The notes below the pieces were generated by a model. That model was not told the origin of the DNA. It saw nothing but the letters and a program-made list of their open reading frames with translations, and ran no database searches. This document shows, one piece after another, positions 26,458 through 35,490 of a stretch of DNA of 64,000 nucleotides (the first letter of the stretch is position 1; every line of letters starts with the position of its first letter). The translations under genes and the position numbers were made by a program. The stretch is from Evansella halocellulosilytica. GTDB lineage: Bacteria; Bacillota; Bacilli; Bacillales; Salisediminibacteriaceae. The stretch is taken from the NCBI RefSeq assembly GCF_002335745.1, contig NZ_NIST01000001.1, forward strand, positions 62,001 to 126,000, read 5' to 3'.

Positions 26458-26838
26458 TACGGACATCAGATCCCTTATCTTCTCAATTTCTACTGTTTTC
26501 GCAACTTTCACGGACATCCAGTTCGTTATTTGTCCAAATCGATGTTAAATGTGTGCCTACAGCTTTCCATAACGGAACCAGTGGCCGACAAACTCCGATT
26601 ACTATGCATATTCGACGCATTAGCGAACCTCATGTCCGCACACACACCAACTCCTTCCTGCGCGGACATCTGGTTCGTTATTTGTCCAAATCGATGCTAA
26701 ATGTGTGCCTCCTGCTCTCCTTAACGGAACCAGTGGCCGACAAACTCCGATTTCTTCCCGTTTTCGATACATTAGCGAACCTCGTGTCCGCATGCACACC
26801 AACTCCTCCCTGGGCGGACAACAGATCCCTTATCTTCT
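26458..26838. repeat. Cluster of eight GCGGACAT-type core repeats
   Basis: Cores occur in the order forward (acggacatcagatcccttat), forward (cacggacatccagttcgttat), reverse (aacggaaccagtggccga), reverse (agcgaacctcatgtccgc), forward, reverse, reverse, forward. It is the same family as the 201-bp units elsewhere but a different subtype, ending in CAGATCCCTTATCTTCTC. Several open frames across it on both strands are products of the repeat and are not genes. Confidence 0.75.
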
Positions 26839-26867
26839 CTATTTCTACTGTTTTCGCACACACACTA

Positions 26868-26895
26868 AACCGCCTTAAGCATGCTTAAGACGGTT
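26868..26895. terminator. Hairpin, possible terminator of the DUF899 gene
   Basis: AACCG-C-CTTAAGC pairs with GCTTAAG-A-CGGTT around AT, with one mismatch. No real T-run on the minus strand, so termination is only possible. Confidence 0.4.
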
Positions 26896-26957
26896 AAATT
26901 AAGATGCTTATCACGAGACAATACTTTGCTCCAACCTCCTTGAAGCAGCAATGATCA

Positions 26958-27707
26958 TTACGAGTTAGCCTCTCCCGAATTGCAACATGAGCCCGTGACC
27001 TTTGAGTGATCGTATTCGTCATGTAGTCGCCACCACTCATACCGCGGGGTTTGCCTCCATCCCTCGGGCGAGTCCTCCCAATCCTCCTGTCGGCCGAGTG
27101 GTGTCATGTCTAGCCAGTTATACGTGCCGAAAAGAATGTCAGTCCCGCGTCCCGTTGTATGGTAAGTGTGAAAAACGTGGTCGTTATTCTGGTAAAAGAC
27201 GCTCACACCACCCTGCTCGCCACTTTCGTCAGTAGCTCCAAAGTCATAATTGAAATCGCTGCCGTATGAGGAATACCAGGGGACATTCCAACCCATGCGC
27301 TGTTTATATGGCGTAATCTGTGAAAGTGGGGCACGGGACACCAATACCAACGTGGTGTCTCGGGCATGCAAATGAGCTAAGTGACCGATGTTGTCAACTA
27401 TAAACGAGCATCCGGGACAACGGTGATCCGAACCCGGTTCCATCATGAAGTGATAGACAATAAGCTGGCGTCGACCGTCGAAAAGGTTAATCAGACTCTC
27501 ATTACCGTTCGGTCCCTCAAAAACGTAATCTTTTTCGATTTCCACCATTGGCAGCCTACGCCGCTCTGCGGCTAAAGCATCTTGGGCACGTCTAGTCTCC
27601 TTCTCCTTGATGAGAAGCTCCTTACGCGCTCTGAACCACTCTTCTTGAGAAACAACTTTTGGATGTGACAACTTGTTTTTTTCTAAATGAATGTTTTCCT
27701 TGTTCAT
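26958..27707 (-). CDS. DUF899 family thioredoxin-like protein
   Basis: A 249-residue protein of the DUF899 family (thioredoxin-fold, related to AhpC/TSA proteins). The N-terminal VVSQEEWFRARKELLIKEKE and RRAQDALAAERRRLPMVEI are the family signature; DHRCPGCSFIVDNIGHL carries the CxxC site, and YNWLDMTPLGRQED is typical of the C-terminus. Function is unknown; redox or peroxide chemistry is inferred from the fold. The ATG follows AAAGGACG. The gene is visibly more GC-rich than its neighbours and is followed upstream by a GC-rich noncoding stretch, which suggests acquisition by transfer. Confidence 0.88.
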   Translation of the reverse strand: MNKENIHLEKNKLSHPKVVSQEEWFRARKELLIKEKETRRAQDALAAERRRLPMVEIEKDYVFEGPNGNESLINLFDGRRQLIVYHFMMEPGSDHRCPGCSFIVDNIGHLAHLHARDTTLVLVSRAPLSQITPYKQRMGWNVPWYSSYGSDFNYDFGATDESGEQGGVSVFYQNNDHVFHTYHTTGRGTDILFGTYNWLDMTPLGRQEDWEDSPEGWRQTPRYEWWRLHDEYDHSKVTGSCCNSGEANS

Positions 27708-28330
27708 TGTAATCGTCCTTTCTCTAAAAAAGTGTAGTTGATACCGAATACTTAGACATAGATCTTGGACAGTTCAACCAATCCATCCGCCTACTCCGAA
27801 ACTTACGAGATGGGAGTGGGTTAGGGCAAAGACGTCAAGGTGGCCGACAACGTCCACGGCGAGTTCGCGTAGGCTGTTCTTCAAATCCACTGGATCGAAA
27901 GTGCACAGGTCAGCCCGAAGACGCGCTTATTATAGTGCGAATAACGACCCTTGAGCTTGCTGCGAGGTGTTCGAAGCACACACTCTCCTACCTGTTCATT
28001 GGACAAGCCAACGGTGCGACGCTAATACAGATGGTTGCCGGGTTCGGGATTATGAAAAGACTCGACTAGAGGTTGCCCGTTAGGCTGCACTCTCCCTATC
28101 ATTGTTATATGTCATATTATTTTCATTCTCTTTTGTATTTGCCAGCTTGCTTCCTTTTGTATTGTTTTGATCTTTTCTATCTATTTTGATCAACCTTTTC
28201 ATAAGATTATCACATACACTTGCTGAACATTTCTTTTCGATTGCTCAGTGATAACCCTAGTATATAAAACGGTCTTTTTATGGGAGGCTCCCCAGAATAC
28301 ATATTCGAGGAAAAGTCATAGGAACTAGTC
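27708..28330. other. GC-rich noncoding stretch, probable decayed foreign DNA
   Basis: From about 27760 to 28095 the sequence is clearly richer in GC than the window average and contains only short broken frames. One plus-strand frame includes DGCRVRDYEKTRLE, faintly similar to the end of IS5-type transposases, but nothing else of a transposase is visible. Most likely the eroded rest of a segment that came with the DUF899 gene. Confidence 0.35.
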
Positions 28331-28575
28331 AAGTCCAATTATCGCATCATAACGGAACTCACCTTCTCAATTCCCACTGTTTTCGCAACTTTCGCGGACA
28401 TCTGGTTGGTTCTTTATTTGTTCAAGTCGATGTTTAATGTGTTCTTCCAGCTCTCCTTAATGGAACCGGTGGCCGTCAACTCCGGTTTCTTCTCGTTTTC
28501 GACGCATTAGCGAACCTCATGTCCGCATGCACACCAACTCCATCCTGCGCGGACATCAGATCCCTTATCTTCTCT
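28330..28575. repeat. Cluster of GCGGACAT-type core repeats
   Basis: Forward (cgcggacatctggttggttc), reverse (taatggaaccggtggccgtc), reverse (agcgaacctcatgtccgc) and forward (gcggacatcagatcccttat) cores, the subtype seen at 26.46 kb. It lies just upstream of the PTS promoter. Confidence 0.7.
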
Positions 28576-28689
28576 AAACCGTCGCTATACTTCCTCACTT
28601 ATAAAAATTAACCATTGATAAAAATAATTAACATATATTATTATAAAAGTGTAAACCATTTTCAATAGATTACTGATAGGGGTGAAAAG

Positions 28690-30228
28690 ATGAAAAGCAA
28701 ATTCTTTGAACAGGCGCAGAGATTTGGGAAATCATTTATGTTACCTATTGCTGTGTTGCCTGCTGCCGGGTTGTTATTAGGGATTGGTGGAGCGTTTAGT
28801 AACCCAACGACGATAGATGCTTACCCAATTCTTGATCAGGCGTGGCTGCAAGCCATTTTTACCATTATGAGTTCAGCTGGCTCTATTGTTTTTGCCAACC
28901 TGGCCATTATTTTTGCGGTGGGGGTGGCTATTGGTTTAGCCCGCTCTGATAAAGGAACGGCTGGTTTAGCAGCGATGTTAGGTTACCTTGTCATGAATAC
29001 GACTATGAATGCGATGTTGCAGATTACAGGGAACCTTGCTGAGGACAATATCGCCGAAGTAGGACAAGGAATGATCCTTGGCATTCAGTCACTTGAAACC
29101 GGAGTGTTTGGTGGAGTATTAGTAGGTCTCCTCACTTATTGGCTCCATGCCAAATATAACAAAATTGAACTCCCTCGTTTTCTTGGCTTTTTTGGAGGGT
29201 CACGTTTTATTCCGATTGTAACCGCTTTCGCATCCATCCTGTTAGCAGTAGCTCTCTATTACATTTGGCCCATCGTTCAATCCGGAATCTTTTCGATGGG
29301 TACATTGGTGGAAGCTACAGGTTATGTAGGAACACTTATATATGGGTTTGTATTACGACTGCTGGGACCATTTGGATTACATCATATCTTCTACATTCCT
29401 TTCTGGACAACCAGTTTAGGTGGATCAATGATTATTGACGGTACACTGGTAGAAGGAACCCAGCGCATCTTTTTTGCTCAGCTTGCCCAACCGGATGTTG
29501 AAGAGTTTTATATCGGTACTGCAAGATTTATGTCTGGGCGCCATATTACGATGATGTTTGGTCTTTTGGGTGCATGTTTAGCGATGTACCATATGGCTAA
29601 ACCAAAAAATAAGAAGAAAGTTATGGGACTTATGCTTTCAGCAGGCCTCACTTCCTTTTTAACTGGTATTACAGAGCCTATTGAGTTCGCCTTTTTATTC
29701 ATCGCACCGATCCTTTACGTTATTCATGCCTTCTTTGATGGCTTAGCCTTTATGTTGGCACATATGCTTCAAATAACAATCGGACAAACGTTTAGTGGAG
29801 GTTTTATAGACTTCTTACTTTTTGGAGTTTTGCAAGGGAATGATAAAACAAATTGGATGCTCGTCCCACTGGTAGGGATCCCATGGTTCTTTTTATACTA
29901 CTTCACGTTCCGCTTTTCCATTTCAAAGTTTGACCTTAAAACACCTGGTCGTGAAGCAGACGATGAGTCTGTTTTGGAAGTAACAAAAACAGAAAGAGCA
30001 TCCACTATTATTAATGGTTTAGGGAAAAAGGAAAATATTAAAGATGTAGATGCTTGTGCTACCCGCCTGCGTGTCAGCGTTTTTGACGGAGAGAAAGTGG
30101 ATAAAGAGATGTTGAAATCCAGTGGTGCGCGAGGTGTCATCGTAAACGGTAATGGTGTGCAAATTATCTACGGGCCCGAAGTGACAAGTATAAAGAATGA
30201 AGTAGAAGAAGCGTTAGGAGAGTTATAA
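28690..30228 (+). CDS. PTS transporter, EIIBC components (glucose/N-acetylhexosamine superfamily)
   Basis: A 512-residue permease that imports a sugar and phosphorylates it. Residues about 1-400 form the EIIC domain (SFMLPIAVLPAAGLLLGIGG, GPFGLHHIFYIPFW, and ITEPIEFAFLF with the substrate-binding Glu). Residues about 435-512 form the EIIB domain with the phosphorylated cysteine Cys456 in DVDACATRLRV. There is no EIIA domain, so a separate EIIA-Glc-type protein must donate phosphate. The ATG follows AGGGGTGAAAAG. It lies 1 bp before nanE, which points to N-acetylmannosamine or a related amino sugar as substrate (inference). A TTGATA at 28615 with AT-rich sequence behind is the probable promoter. 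Confidence 0.88.
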   Translation: MKSKFFEQAQRFGKSFMLPIAVLPAAGLLLGIGGAFSNPTTIDAYPILDQAWLQAIFTIMSSAGSIVFANLAIIFAVGVAIGLARSDKGTAGLAAMLGYLVMNTTMNAMLQITGNLAEDNIAEVGQGMILGIQSLETGVFGGVLVGLLTYWLHAKYNKIELPRFLGFFGGSRFIPIVTAFASILLAVALYYIWPIVQSGIFSMGTLVEATGYVGTLIYGFVLRLLGPFGLHHIFYIPFWTTSLGGSMIIDGTLVEGTQRIFFAQLAQPDVEEFYIGTARFMSGRHITMMFGLLGACLAMYHMAKPKNKKKVMGLMLSAGLTSFLTGITEPIEFAFLFIAPILYVIHAFFDGLAFMLAHMLQITIGQTFSGGFIDFLLFGVLQGNDKTNWMLVPLVGIPWFFLYYFTFRFSISKFDLKTPGREADDESVLEVTKTERASTIINGLGKKENIKDVDACATRLRVSVFDGEKVDKEMLKSSGARGVIVNGNGVQIIYGPEVTSIKNEVEEALGEL

Positions 30229-30229
30229 C

Positions 30230-30916
30230 ATGCACAAATTATTTAAACAGCTTAGAAATAAACTTGTTGTATCTTGTCAAGCTCTAGAAGATGAGCCTCT
30301 ACATTCTTCGATGATTATGGGAAGAATGGCACTAGCCGCAAAAGAAGGCGGGGCAAATGCAATAAGAGCAAATGGTTATCACGATATAATCGAGATAAAA
30401 AAACATGTGGAACTTCCCGTTATTGGTATAGTAAAAGCTGAATACACTGAAAGTGACGTATTCATCACCCCTACAATAAAGGAGATCAAGCAGCTTTTAT
30501 CTGCGAATGTGGATATGATTGCTCTAGATGCAACGAACAGGAAACGGCCAGGTAATCATGATTTAGACTCTTTATATCAGGAAATACGTCAATTAAGCCC
30601 TAATACGCCTTTGATGGCAGATATCTCAACTATTGAAGAGGCTGTATATGCTGAGAAGCTTGGTTTTGACTGCGTTGCAACTACGCTTGTAGGGTATACT
30701 GAGCATACAAAAGGACAGTCTATCGTTTCCAACCAGTTTGCCCTGTTGAAAAAGATGACAAGCACAATATCTAAACCAGTTATAGCAGAAGGTGGAATCA
30801 ATACACCTGATGCGGCAAAACTTGCATTAGACTCAGGTGCACACTTTGTTGTAGTAGGAAGTGCCATTACCCGTCCCCAACTTATTACTGCAAACTTTGT
30901 TACCGCCCTAAAATAA
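30230..30916 (+). CDS. nanE: N-acetylmannosamine-6-phosphate 2-epimerase
   Basis: A 228-residue TIM-barrel enzyme converting ManNAc-6-phosphate to GlcNAc-6-phosphate, the step that feeds ManNAc and sialic acid into amino-sugar catabolism. Matching blocks are LVVSCQALEDEPLHSS at the start, IRANGYHDI, GIVKAEYTESDVFITPT with the conserved Lys, ADISTIEEAVYAEKLGFDCV and VIAEGGINTPDAA. The length is normal. The start lies immediately behind the PTS gene, with GGAG inside its end (GTTAGGAGAG). No nanA, nagA or nagB is in the window, so phosphorylated ManNAc imported by the PTS, rather than sialic acid, is the simplest source. Confidence 0.92.
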   Translation: MHKLFKQLRNKLVVSCQALEDEPLHSSMIMGRMALAAKEGGANAIRANGYHDIIEIKKHVELPVIGIVKAEYTESDVFITPTIKEIKQLLSANVDMIALDATNRKRPGNHDLDSLYQEIRQLSPNTPLMADISTIEEAVYAEKLGFDCVATTLVGYTEHTKGQSIVSNQFALLKKMTSTISKPVIAEGGINTPDAAKLALDSGAHFVVVGSAITRPQLITANFVTALK

Positions 30917-30920
30917 GTAT

Positions 30921-30949
30921 CCGCCCGTAAAACGGGCGGTTTTAATTTC
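30921..30949 (+). terminator. Terminator of the PTS-nanE operon
   Basis: CCGCCCGT (30921-30928), loop AAA, ACGGGCGG (30932-30939), then TTTTAATTT. Lies 5 bp after the nanE stop codon. Confidence 0.9.
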
Positions 30950-31019
30950 GCCCTATAAGGGCACTTTACCACCAGAGTCCCTTAAGGGACCTTATTTAAT
31001 TTGGTCCGTGTCAAAAGTT

Positions 31020-31560
31020 TTTTGAGGATATCCCTTTTCATAATCATATAGAATTCGAAATCGCTATAGGCGGACGCTTTCAGCGGGCAATGCCTCAACT
31101 TCCTAGGTGTCACACTGTGTGCACCTAGGGGATTTTCGACGATTGCTTTTCCCGCCTGAGTCACCGCCTGGCACTCTTTCGAGTAAATGATGACATTTAA
31201 ATAACATTCTAATAGCATACATAGAAAAAACGAGTTGGGGGAAGTTGTATCTCAGCTCATTTTATCTCATTAAAGGGCTTTTGCTATCAAAGAAACTTAT
31301 GTTCATTTCGTATCCATCATTTAAGATAATAAATGACATAACGCAAATAAAGTTGTCATCAAAAGGTGGAAGGTACTGCGCGACTCCTACGGAAAAACGG
31401 ACGAGTTGAGATCCCTTCGAGCTTGATCGAAGTAGCTCAACCGTTCGTCCGTGGCAAAGAAGACACCGTGAATACGAACAAAGTGAAGTAAGAGCGGATG
31501 TCGCACTTGTGCCCTGGGGTGAAAGCAAGCAGTATACCTTCCAACTATTCTTACTTTTAA
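31020..31560. other. Noncoding stretch with a hairpin-rich repeat element
   Basis: Positions about 31370-31520 form a GC-rich element in which ACGGACGAGTTGAG and CTCAACCGTTCGTCCGT are inverted copies flanking TCGAGCTTGATCGA. Similar elements are familiar from Bacillaceae intergenic regions. A block with two copies of CCTAGG surrounds 31090-31130. Reading frames here are considered accidental. Confidence 0.5.
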
Positions 31561-31631
31561 AGAGCTCTCACGAATACAACCCTTAAAGGTTTATTTTCAC
31601 ACAGGCAGAGCCTGTGGTTTACAAAGAATAT

Positions 31632-31677
31632 AATAAAAGATAGGAGATCAGAGCCTTCAGCTTTGGTCTCCTATCTT
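31632..31677 (-). terminator. Terminator of the rpiR-type gene
   Basis: AAGATAGGAGA and TCTCCTATCTT (arms 31667-31677 and 31638-31648) form an 11-bp stem on the minus strand followed by TTATTATATTC. The last codons and the stop are inside the hairpin. Confidence 0.8.
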
Positions 31678-32472
31678 ATTAAATTCGTTTAAAGCGTGAA
31701 GCGTTTGTTTGCGATTTTCCATCGCACGATCTTCTTGCAGAAGAACCATACTGATGAGATCTAATATATAGAGAATAGACAGTTGAGAATTAATAAAGTC
31801 ACGCTGCTCGTACTGTTTAAGGTTACTCGAAAATAAAATAAGGTCACTTAAATTACTTAAAGGGGTTTTTTCGAAATTTGTTATCGTAAGAACTTTCGCG
31901 TTGTCTCGCTTTGCTAACTCTACTGCTTCAATCATCTCCCTAGTCTTTCCAGAGTTAGAGATCGCAATGACTAAATCTCCTTCACTAATAAGAGCCGCAT
32001 TCATCAACATTAAATGTGAATCTGTATGAGCATCTACTGTATAACCCATCCTCATAAGCCTGTATTTGAGCTCAGTAGCGGAGAGCCCAGAGCTTCCTAG
32101 ACCGTATACTTGAATGCTTTTCGCTTCCTGAATCCAATTACTTGCGACCTCAAGCTTCTCCTGTTCTAACAGCTTATGGCTCGAGCGAATGATGGAATGA
32201 TAAATGGTATCTACTTCTTCAATTAAATTCTCCGCTTCTCCCAAAAGCTCCACAGCATCTCGAAGTAAGATCTTAAAATCCACAAAACTCTTACAATCGA
32301 TCCTCTTGCAAAAGCGTGTAATTGTAGCTACTGAAACACCCGTCGCACTAGCCAAATCCTTAATATGTATATTCAAAATTCCTTCTTTATTATTCAAAAC
32401 GAAGTCAGCCACTTTTGTTTCACCAGGACTAAAAGAATGATACTTAATCTGAATTCTCTCAAGTATGGACAT
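31657..32472 (-). CDS. MurR/RpiR family transcriptional regulator
   Basis: A 271-residue regulator with an N-terminal helix-turn-helix of the RpiR type (SFSPGETKVADFVLNNKEGI, then DLASATGVSVATITRFCKRI) and a C-terminal SIS domain that binds a sugar phosphate (IQVYGLGSSGLSATELKYRL and LVIAISNSGKTREMIEAVEL). The ATG at 32472 follows GGAGGG; the frame extends 14 codons upstream without a site. It converges with the PTS-nanE operon, so it is the likely sensor of the phosphorylated amino sugar (inference). The RpiR binding site was not identified. Confidence 0.9.
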   Translation of the reverse strand: MSILERIQIKYHSFSPGETKVADFVLNNKEGILNIHIKDLASATGVSVATITRFCKRIDCKSFVDFKILLRDAVELLGEAENLIEEVDTIYHSIIRSSHKLLEQEKLEVASNWIQEAKSIQVYGLGSSGLSATELKYRLMRMGYTVDAHTDSHLMLMNAALISEGDLVIAISNSGKTREMIEAVELAKRDNAKVLTITNFEKTPLSNLSDLILFSSNLKQYEQRDFINSQLSILYILDLISMVLLQEDRAMENRKQTLHALNEFNKIGDQS

Positions 32473-33070
32473 AGAGACCCTCCATTTCCAAAAAGCCTTT
32501 TCTGTCTCTATCATATCCCTAACCTATGGTCATTGTCCAGAAGGCTAGATAGTCTGTAATCAACTGTACTTGTTCGGTGCAGGAAGCACGAGAACGTCCC
32601 GCGCTTCCCCTAACATTGAAAAGGCTCCATTTATAAGAAACACAAGGCGCTGGAGTCCCGACAGGAAGAAGTCCGAGCTTAAACTTTAAGTGGCGAGGCG
32701 AAGCGACCTCGAGGCGAAAACTGCTGTCTCTTCCTATTCTAGTATCACTTTGAAGCTAGATCCGTCGTGACAACTCGTAGCCTACTCATGTAGGAAACGC
32801 TCGTGCCTGAAGTCTAGACATCAATCGAGAGATTGATATTTTATAAATTCTTATCTTTTAAAATAAGTAGAATTCTAACTCGTGATAATAATTCATATAG
32901 CGTAACTGCCTGATGAACAGAACGATATCCCCCTACGGTATTCCTTGACAGAACCCCGAGGTAGTTAGGGTAGGGAAGGGAACAAAGTGTCCAACTAACC
33001 TCTCCCCACATCGGAATATATTAAAAAATATCGATACGCTTTTTTACCTTAGTACTTGTTTGTCATTCGT
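32473..33070. other. Intergenic region, no gene recognised
   Basis: A GC-richer segment at about 32570-32820 has no open frame and resembles other intergenic repeat material (cgaggcgaagcgacctcgaggcg). The remainder is AT-rich. No terminator for the PEP-mutase-like gene was clearly seen. Confidence 0.35.
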
Positions 33071-33907
33071 TTATTCCATCAACTCAGCCACCCTGTTGTA
33101 CGAAAGTACGTCATCAGTCATTTGATGAAAGGTTTGGTTTTTTATGATCTCTTCGCTCATTGTTTGCAACATAGTAATGGTAGCTCTAAATGGCGCGGAT
33201 CCACAACTGACCCTTTCGATCCCGATATTTGATAACTCCGTTAAAGAAGGCATTTCTTGGTTAACGAGTAAATTGATCGGACAAGAAATTTCCTCCCTAA
33301 TATGTTGAATAGCGTTCTTATCATGTAAACCTGGAATAAAAATGCAATCTGCTCCTGCTTCTTGATAGGCTTTTGCTCGCTTTACAGCTTCATTAAATCT
33401 TGTTGAAGCCTCCCCGACATTTAACCAATAGATGTCCGTTCGAGCATTAATAAATAATGGGAAATGATTGGATTCTGAGAATTCCTTGATAGCTGTTATT
33501 GTTTCTACTTGTGTTGAAAGGTCAAAGACAGGATGATCACGGTCTCCAGTACCGTCCTCGAGATTTATGCCAATAGCTCCAGCGGTAATGATTCTTTTTA
33601 CCGTTTCTAAAACCTCCTCAACGTTCTCTCCATATCCGGCTTCTATGTCTGCACTTACCGGGACATCCACTGATTTTGCGATGTTTTCAACAGTTTCAAC
33701 CATTTTTTCTAGAGGTAAGCTTTGTCCATCAGGGTATCCTAAGGAAGCGGCGATGCCAGCACTAGTCGTTCCAATAGCCTTAAAACCGCTTTCTTCAAAT
33801 ATTTTTGCACTTATGACATCCCATGCATTTGGCAAAATAAACGTAGATCCTTGCTGATGTAAGTCACGAAAATTCTTCTCCTTCAATAATTGATCATTGT
33901 TAATCAT
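33071..33907 (-). CDS. Isocitrate lyase/PEP mutase family protein
   Basis: A 278-residue TIM-barrel enzyme of the PEP mutase/isocitrate lyase superfamily. FILPNAWDVISAKIFEESGF and AIGTTSAGIAASLGYPDG open the barrel; PVSADIEAGYGENVEEV carries the metal-binding Asp and Glu residues; INLEDGTGDRDHP and FINARTDIYW follow. The catalytic KKCGH loop of isocitrate and methylisocitrate lyases is absent, so it belongs to the broad group of C-C or C-P lyases with unassigned substrate (oxaloacetate decarboxylase-like and carboxyphosphoenolpyruvate-like). The ATG follows AAAGGAG at a somewhat long distance. Monocistronic, next to the RpiR gene. Confidence 0.85.
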   Translation of the reverse strand: MINNDQLLKEKNFRDLHQQGSTFILPNAWDVISAKIFEESGFKAIGTTSAGIAASLGYPDGQSLPLEKMVETVENIAKSVDVPVSADIEAGYGENVEEVLETVKRIITAGAIGINLEDGTGDRDHPVFDLSTQVETITAIKEFSESNHFPLFINARTDIYWLNVGEASTRFNEAVKRAKAYQEAGADCIFIPGLHDKNAIQHIREEISCPINLLVNQEMPSLTELSNIGIERVSCGSAPFRATITMLQTMSEEIIKNQTFHQMTDDVLSYNRVAELME

Positions 33908-34094
33908 TAATGAAAGTCTCCTTTATTTAGAGTTTAAGAGTTAAATCCATTGTAATCGGAATTTATTTCGATTGACATCGAAATGTGGAATGCATAGTGA
34001 ATGGGAGTGAAAGTTTCCCATTGTAAACTGTGGTCTAGTCTTTTTCGATTTTAAGCAGACTTTGAGTCCGTATGCTCACCAACCCTGTCCAGTG

Positions 34095-34395
34095 CCATCC
34101 GGCGCGGACATCAGATCCCTTATCTTCTCATTTTTCACTGTTTTCACAGCTTTCGCGGACATTGAGTTCGTTATTTGACAAAATTGCTGTGAATTGTGCT
34201 CTATTTTCGCTTCATAACGGAACCGTTGGCCGCCAAGCTCCGATTTCTTACCGTTTTCGGTGTGTTAACGGATCTGTTGGCCGCACAACAGCTACATATT
34301 TGATGGTGAATCCGCGCGGACATCAGATCCCTTATCTTCTCATTTTTCACTGTTTTCACAGCTTTCGCGGATATCACGTTCGTTATCTTCACAAA
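34095..34395. repeat. Cluster of GCGGACAT-type core repeats
   Basis: Two near-identical copies of gcgcggacatcagatcccttatcttctcatttttcactg-type segments (starting about 34102 and 34314), about 212 bp apart, with reverse cores (aacggaaccgttggccgcc and aacggatctgttggccgca) between. Frames across it are not genes. The flanks, 33908-34094 and 34396-34479, show nothing else recognisable. Confidence 0.7.
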
Positions 34396-34479
34396 AAGGA
34401 ATTCGATCGTTACACTACGAATGATGCTCGCTTGGTTAACATGGCAAATCCAATGAAATAATGCGCCGTCCAGCCCCTT

Positions 34480-34532
34480 CCGTCAAAAAATAAAAAAGGG
34501 CAACCAATACTACATGATAACCATGTAATACT
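34480..34532 (-). terminator. Probable terminator of the ten-gene peptide operon
   Basis: On the minus strand AGTATTACATG pairs with CATGTAGTATT (34522-34532 and 34506-34516, one G-U pair). A run CCCTTTTTTATTTTTTG follows after about 7 bases. It lies 70 bp after pxpC. Confidence 0.55.
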
Positions 34533-34602
34533 AATTGACCTCATTACTAGTAACGAAGCAAACCTGTCCTTATACAGACTTTTTGATCAACCTCTTAAAG
34601 TT

Positions 34603-35490
34603 CTATTTGATTTCGCCTCGGACAAAATTCACTTTTCCACCTTGTGGTAGTTGAGCAATTTTCCAGCGATCTTGTGCGAGCACAGTCCCTATTGTCGAAT
34701 AGCCCCCAGTTGTCTGACTATCTGCTAAAAGAACAATTGGCTGACCATGACTAGGGACTTGAACTGTTCCGAACGTCGTTGCTTCAGAAACGATATCAGC
34801 ACTATTCTTATGCACTAATTTTTCCTGTCCTTTTAAAAAGTAACCCATTCTGTCACCTTTAGTAAAAACATATGACTGATTATAAAAAGCATTTACCGAC
34901 TCTTCCTTAAACATTGACTCATGATGACTCGCTACAATACGAACCACAACTTCTTTAGTATATGAAGGGATGTATTTCGGCGAAAGCCCTCTACCTAATA
35001 ATTCTTTTTTACATTCAACTTTAGGCGCAAAGATAACATCCCCTTTCTCCAACCTGGAGAACATCCCGCCTCGTTCATATGTTGAGCAGCTTCCTAAGAT
35101 AGGGTTACATTGGATTCCACCTTGTACACCTACATAGGCACGAGCACCACACAATGGTTTCTTGAATGACAGACGTTGTCCACGGTGAACCTTAAAGCAT
35201 TTCCACATCGGTGCTTTTTCTCCATCTATGTGTGGAGACAAGTCCGCACCACCAATAGCAATCACATGTTCTGCTAACACCATGAATTCTGTTCCTAAAA
35301 AACTGATTTCTATTGATGGAAAGTGTTCCTTATTACCTAATATGTAATTCGTTAACGAATGCGCATGCCGGTCCATTGCTCCAGAAACAGGAACACCATA
35401 TTTTTGATATCCAAAGCGTCCTAAATCTTGAATTGAAGCATAAATACCTGGCTTTTCAACTTTAAACAATGCTTTCCCCAACTCACTCAC
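34603..35490 (-). CDS. pxpC: 5-oxoprolinase subunit C (biotin-dependent carboxyltransferase family)
   Basis: A 295-residue protein homologous to allophanate hydrolase subunit 2/KipA, renamed PxpC. Together with PxpA and PxpB it hydrolyses 5-oxoproline (pyroglutamate) to glutamate with ATP. Signature blocks are KPGIYASIQDLGRFGYQKYG, VPVSGAMDRHA and the later GDRMGYFLKG. It overlaps pxpB by 4 bp (ATGA-type coupling) and is the last gene of the operon. The pcp gene two positions upstream supplies pyroglutamate, which supports the oxoprolinase role over an allophanate or regulatory (Kip) role. Confidence 0.88.
   Translation of the reverse strand: MSELGKALFKVEKPGIYASIQDLGRFGYQKYGVPVSGAMDRHAHSLTNYILGNKEHFPSIEISFLGTEFMVLAEHVIAIGGADLSPHIDGEKAPMWKCFKVHRGQRLSFKKPLCGARAYVGVQGGIQCNPILGSCSTYERGGMFSRLEKGDVIFAPKVECKKELLGRGLSPKYIPSYTKEVVVRIVASHHESMFKEESVNAFYNQSYVFTKGDRMGYFLKGQEKLVHKNSADIVSEATTFGTVQVPSHGQPIVLLADSQTTGGYSTIGTVLAQDRWKIAQLPQGGKVNFVRGEIK

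Noticed and set aside
26401-26888. Overlapping open frames on both strands (up to 148 residues)
   Set aside because: They lie entirely in core-repeat DNA, lack ribosome binding sites and their translations only mirror the repeat.
27960-28100. Possible end of an IS5-type transposase (RVRDYEKT)
   Set aside because: The match is a few residues only; no DDE motifs, terminal inverted repeats or target duplication were found.
31262-31528. 88-residue minus-strand frame
   Set aside because: Covers the hairpin-rich noncoding element; no start signal and no protein-like composition.
34072-34461. Open frame of 129 residues on the plus strand
   Set aside because: It spans two copies of the same repeat and repeats its own sequence; no start signal.
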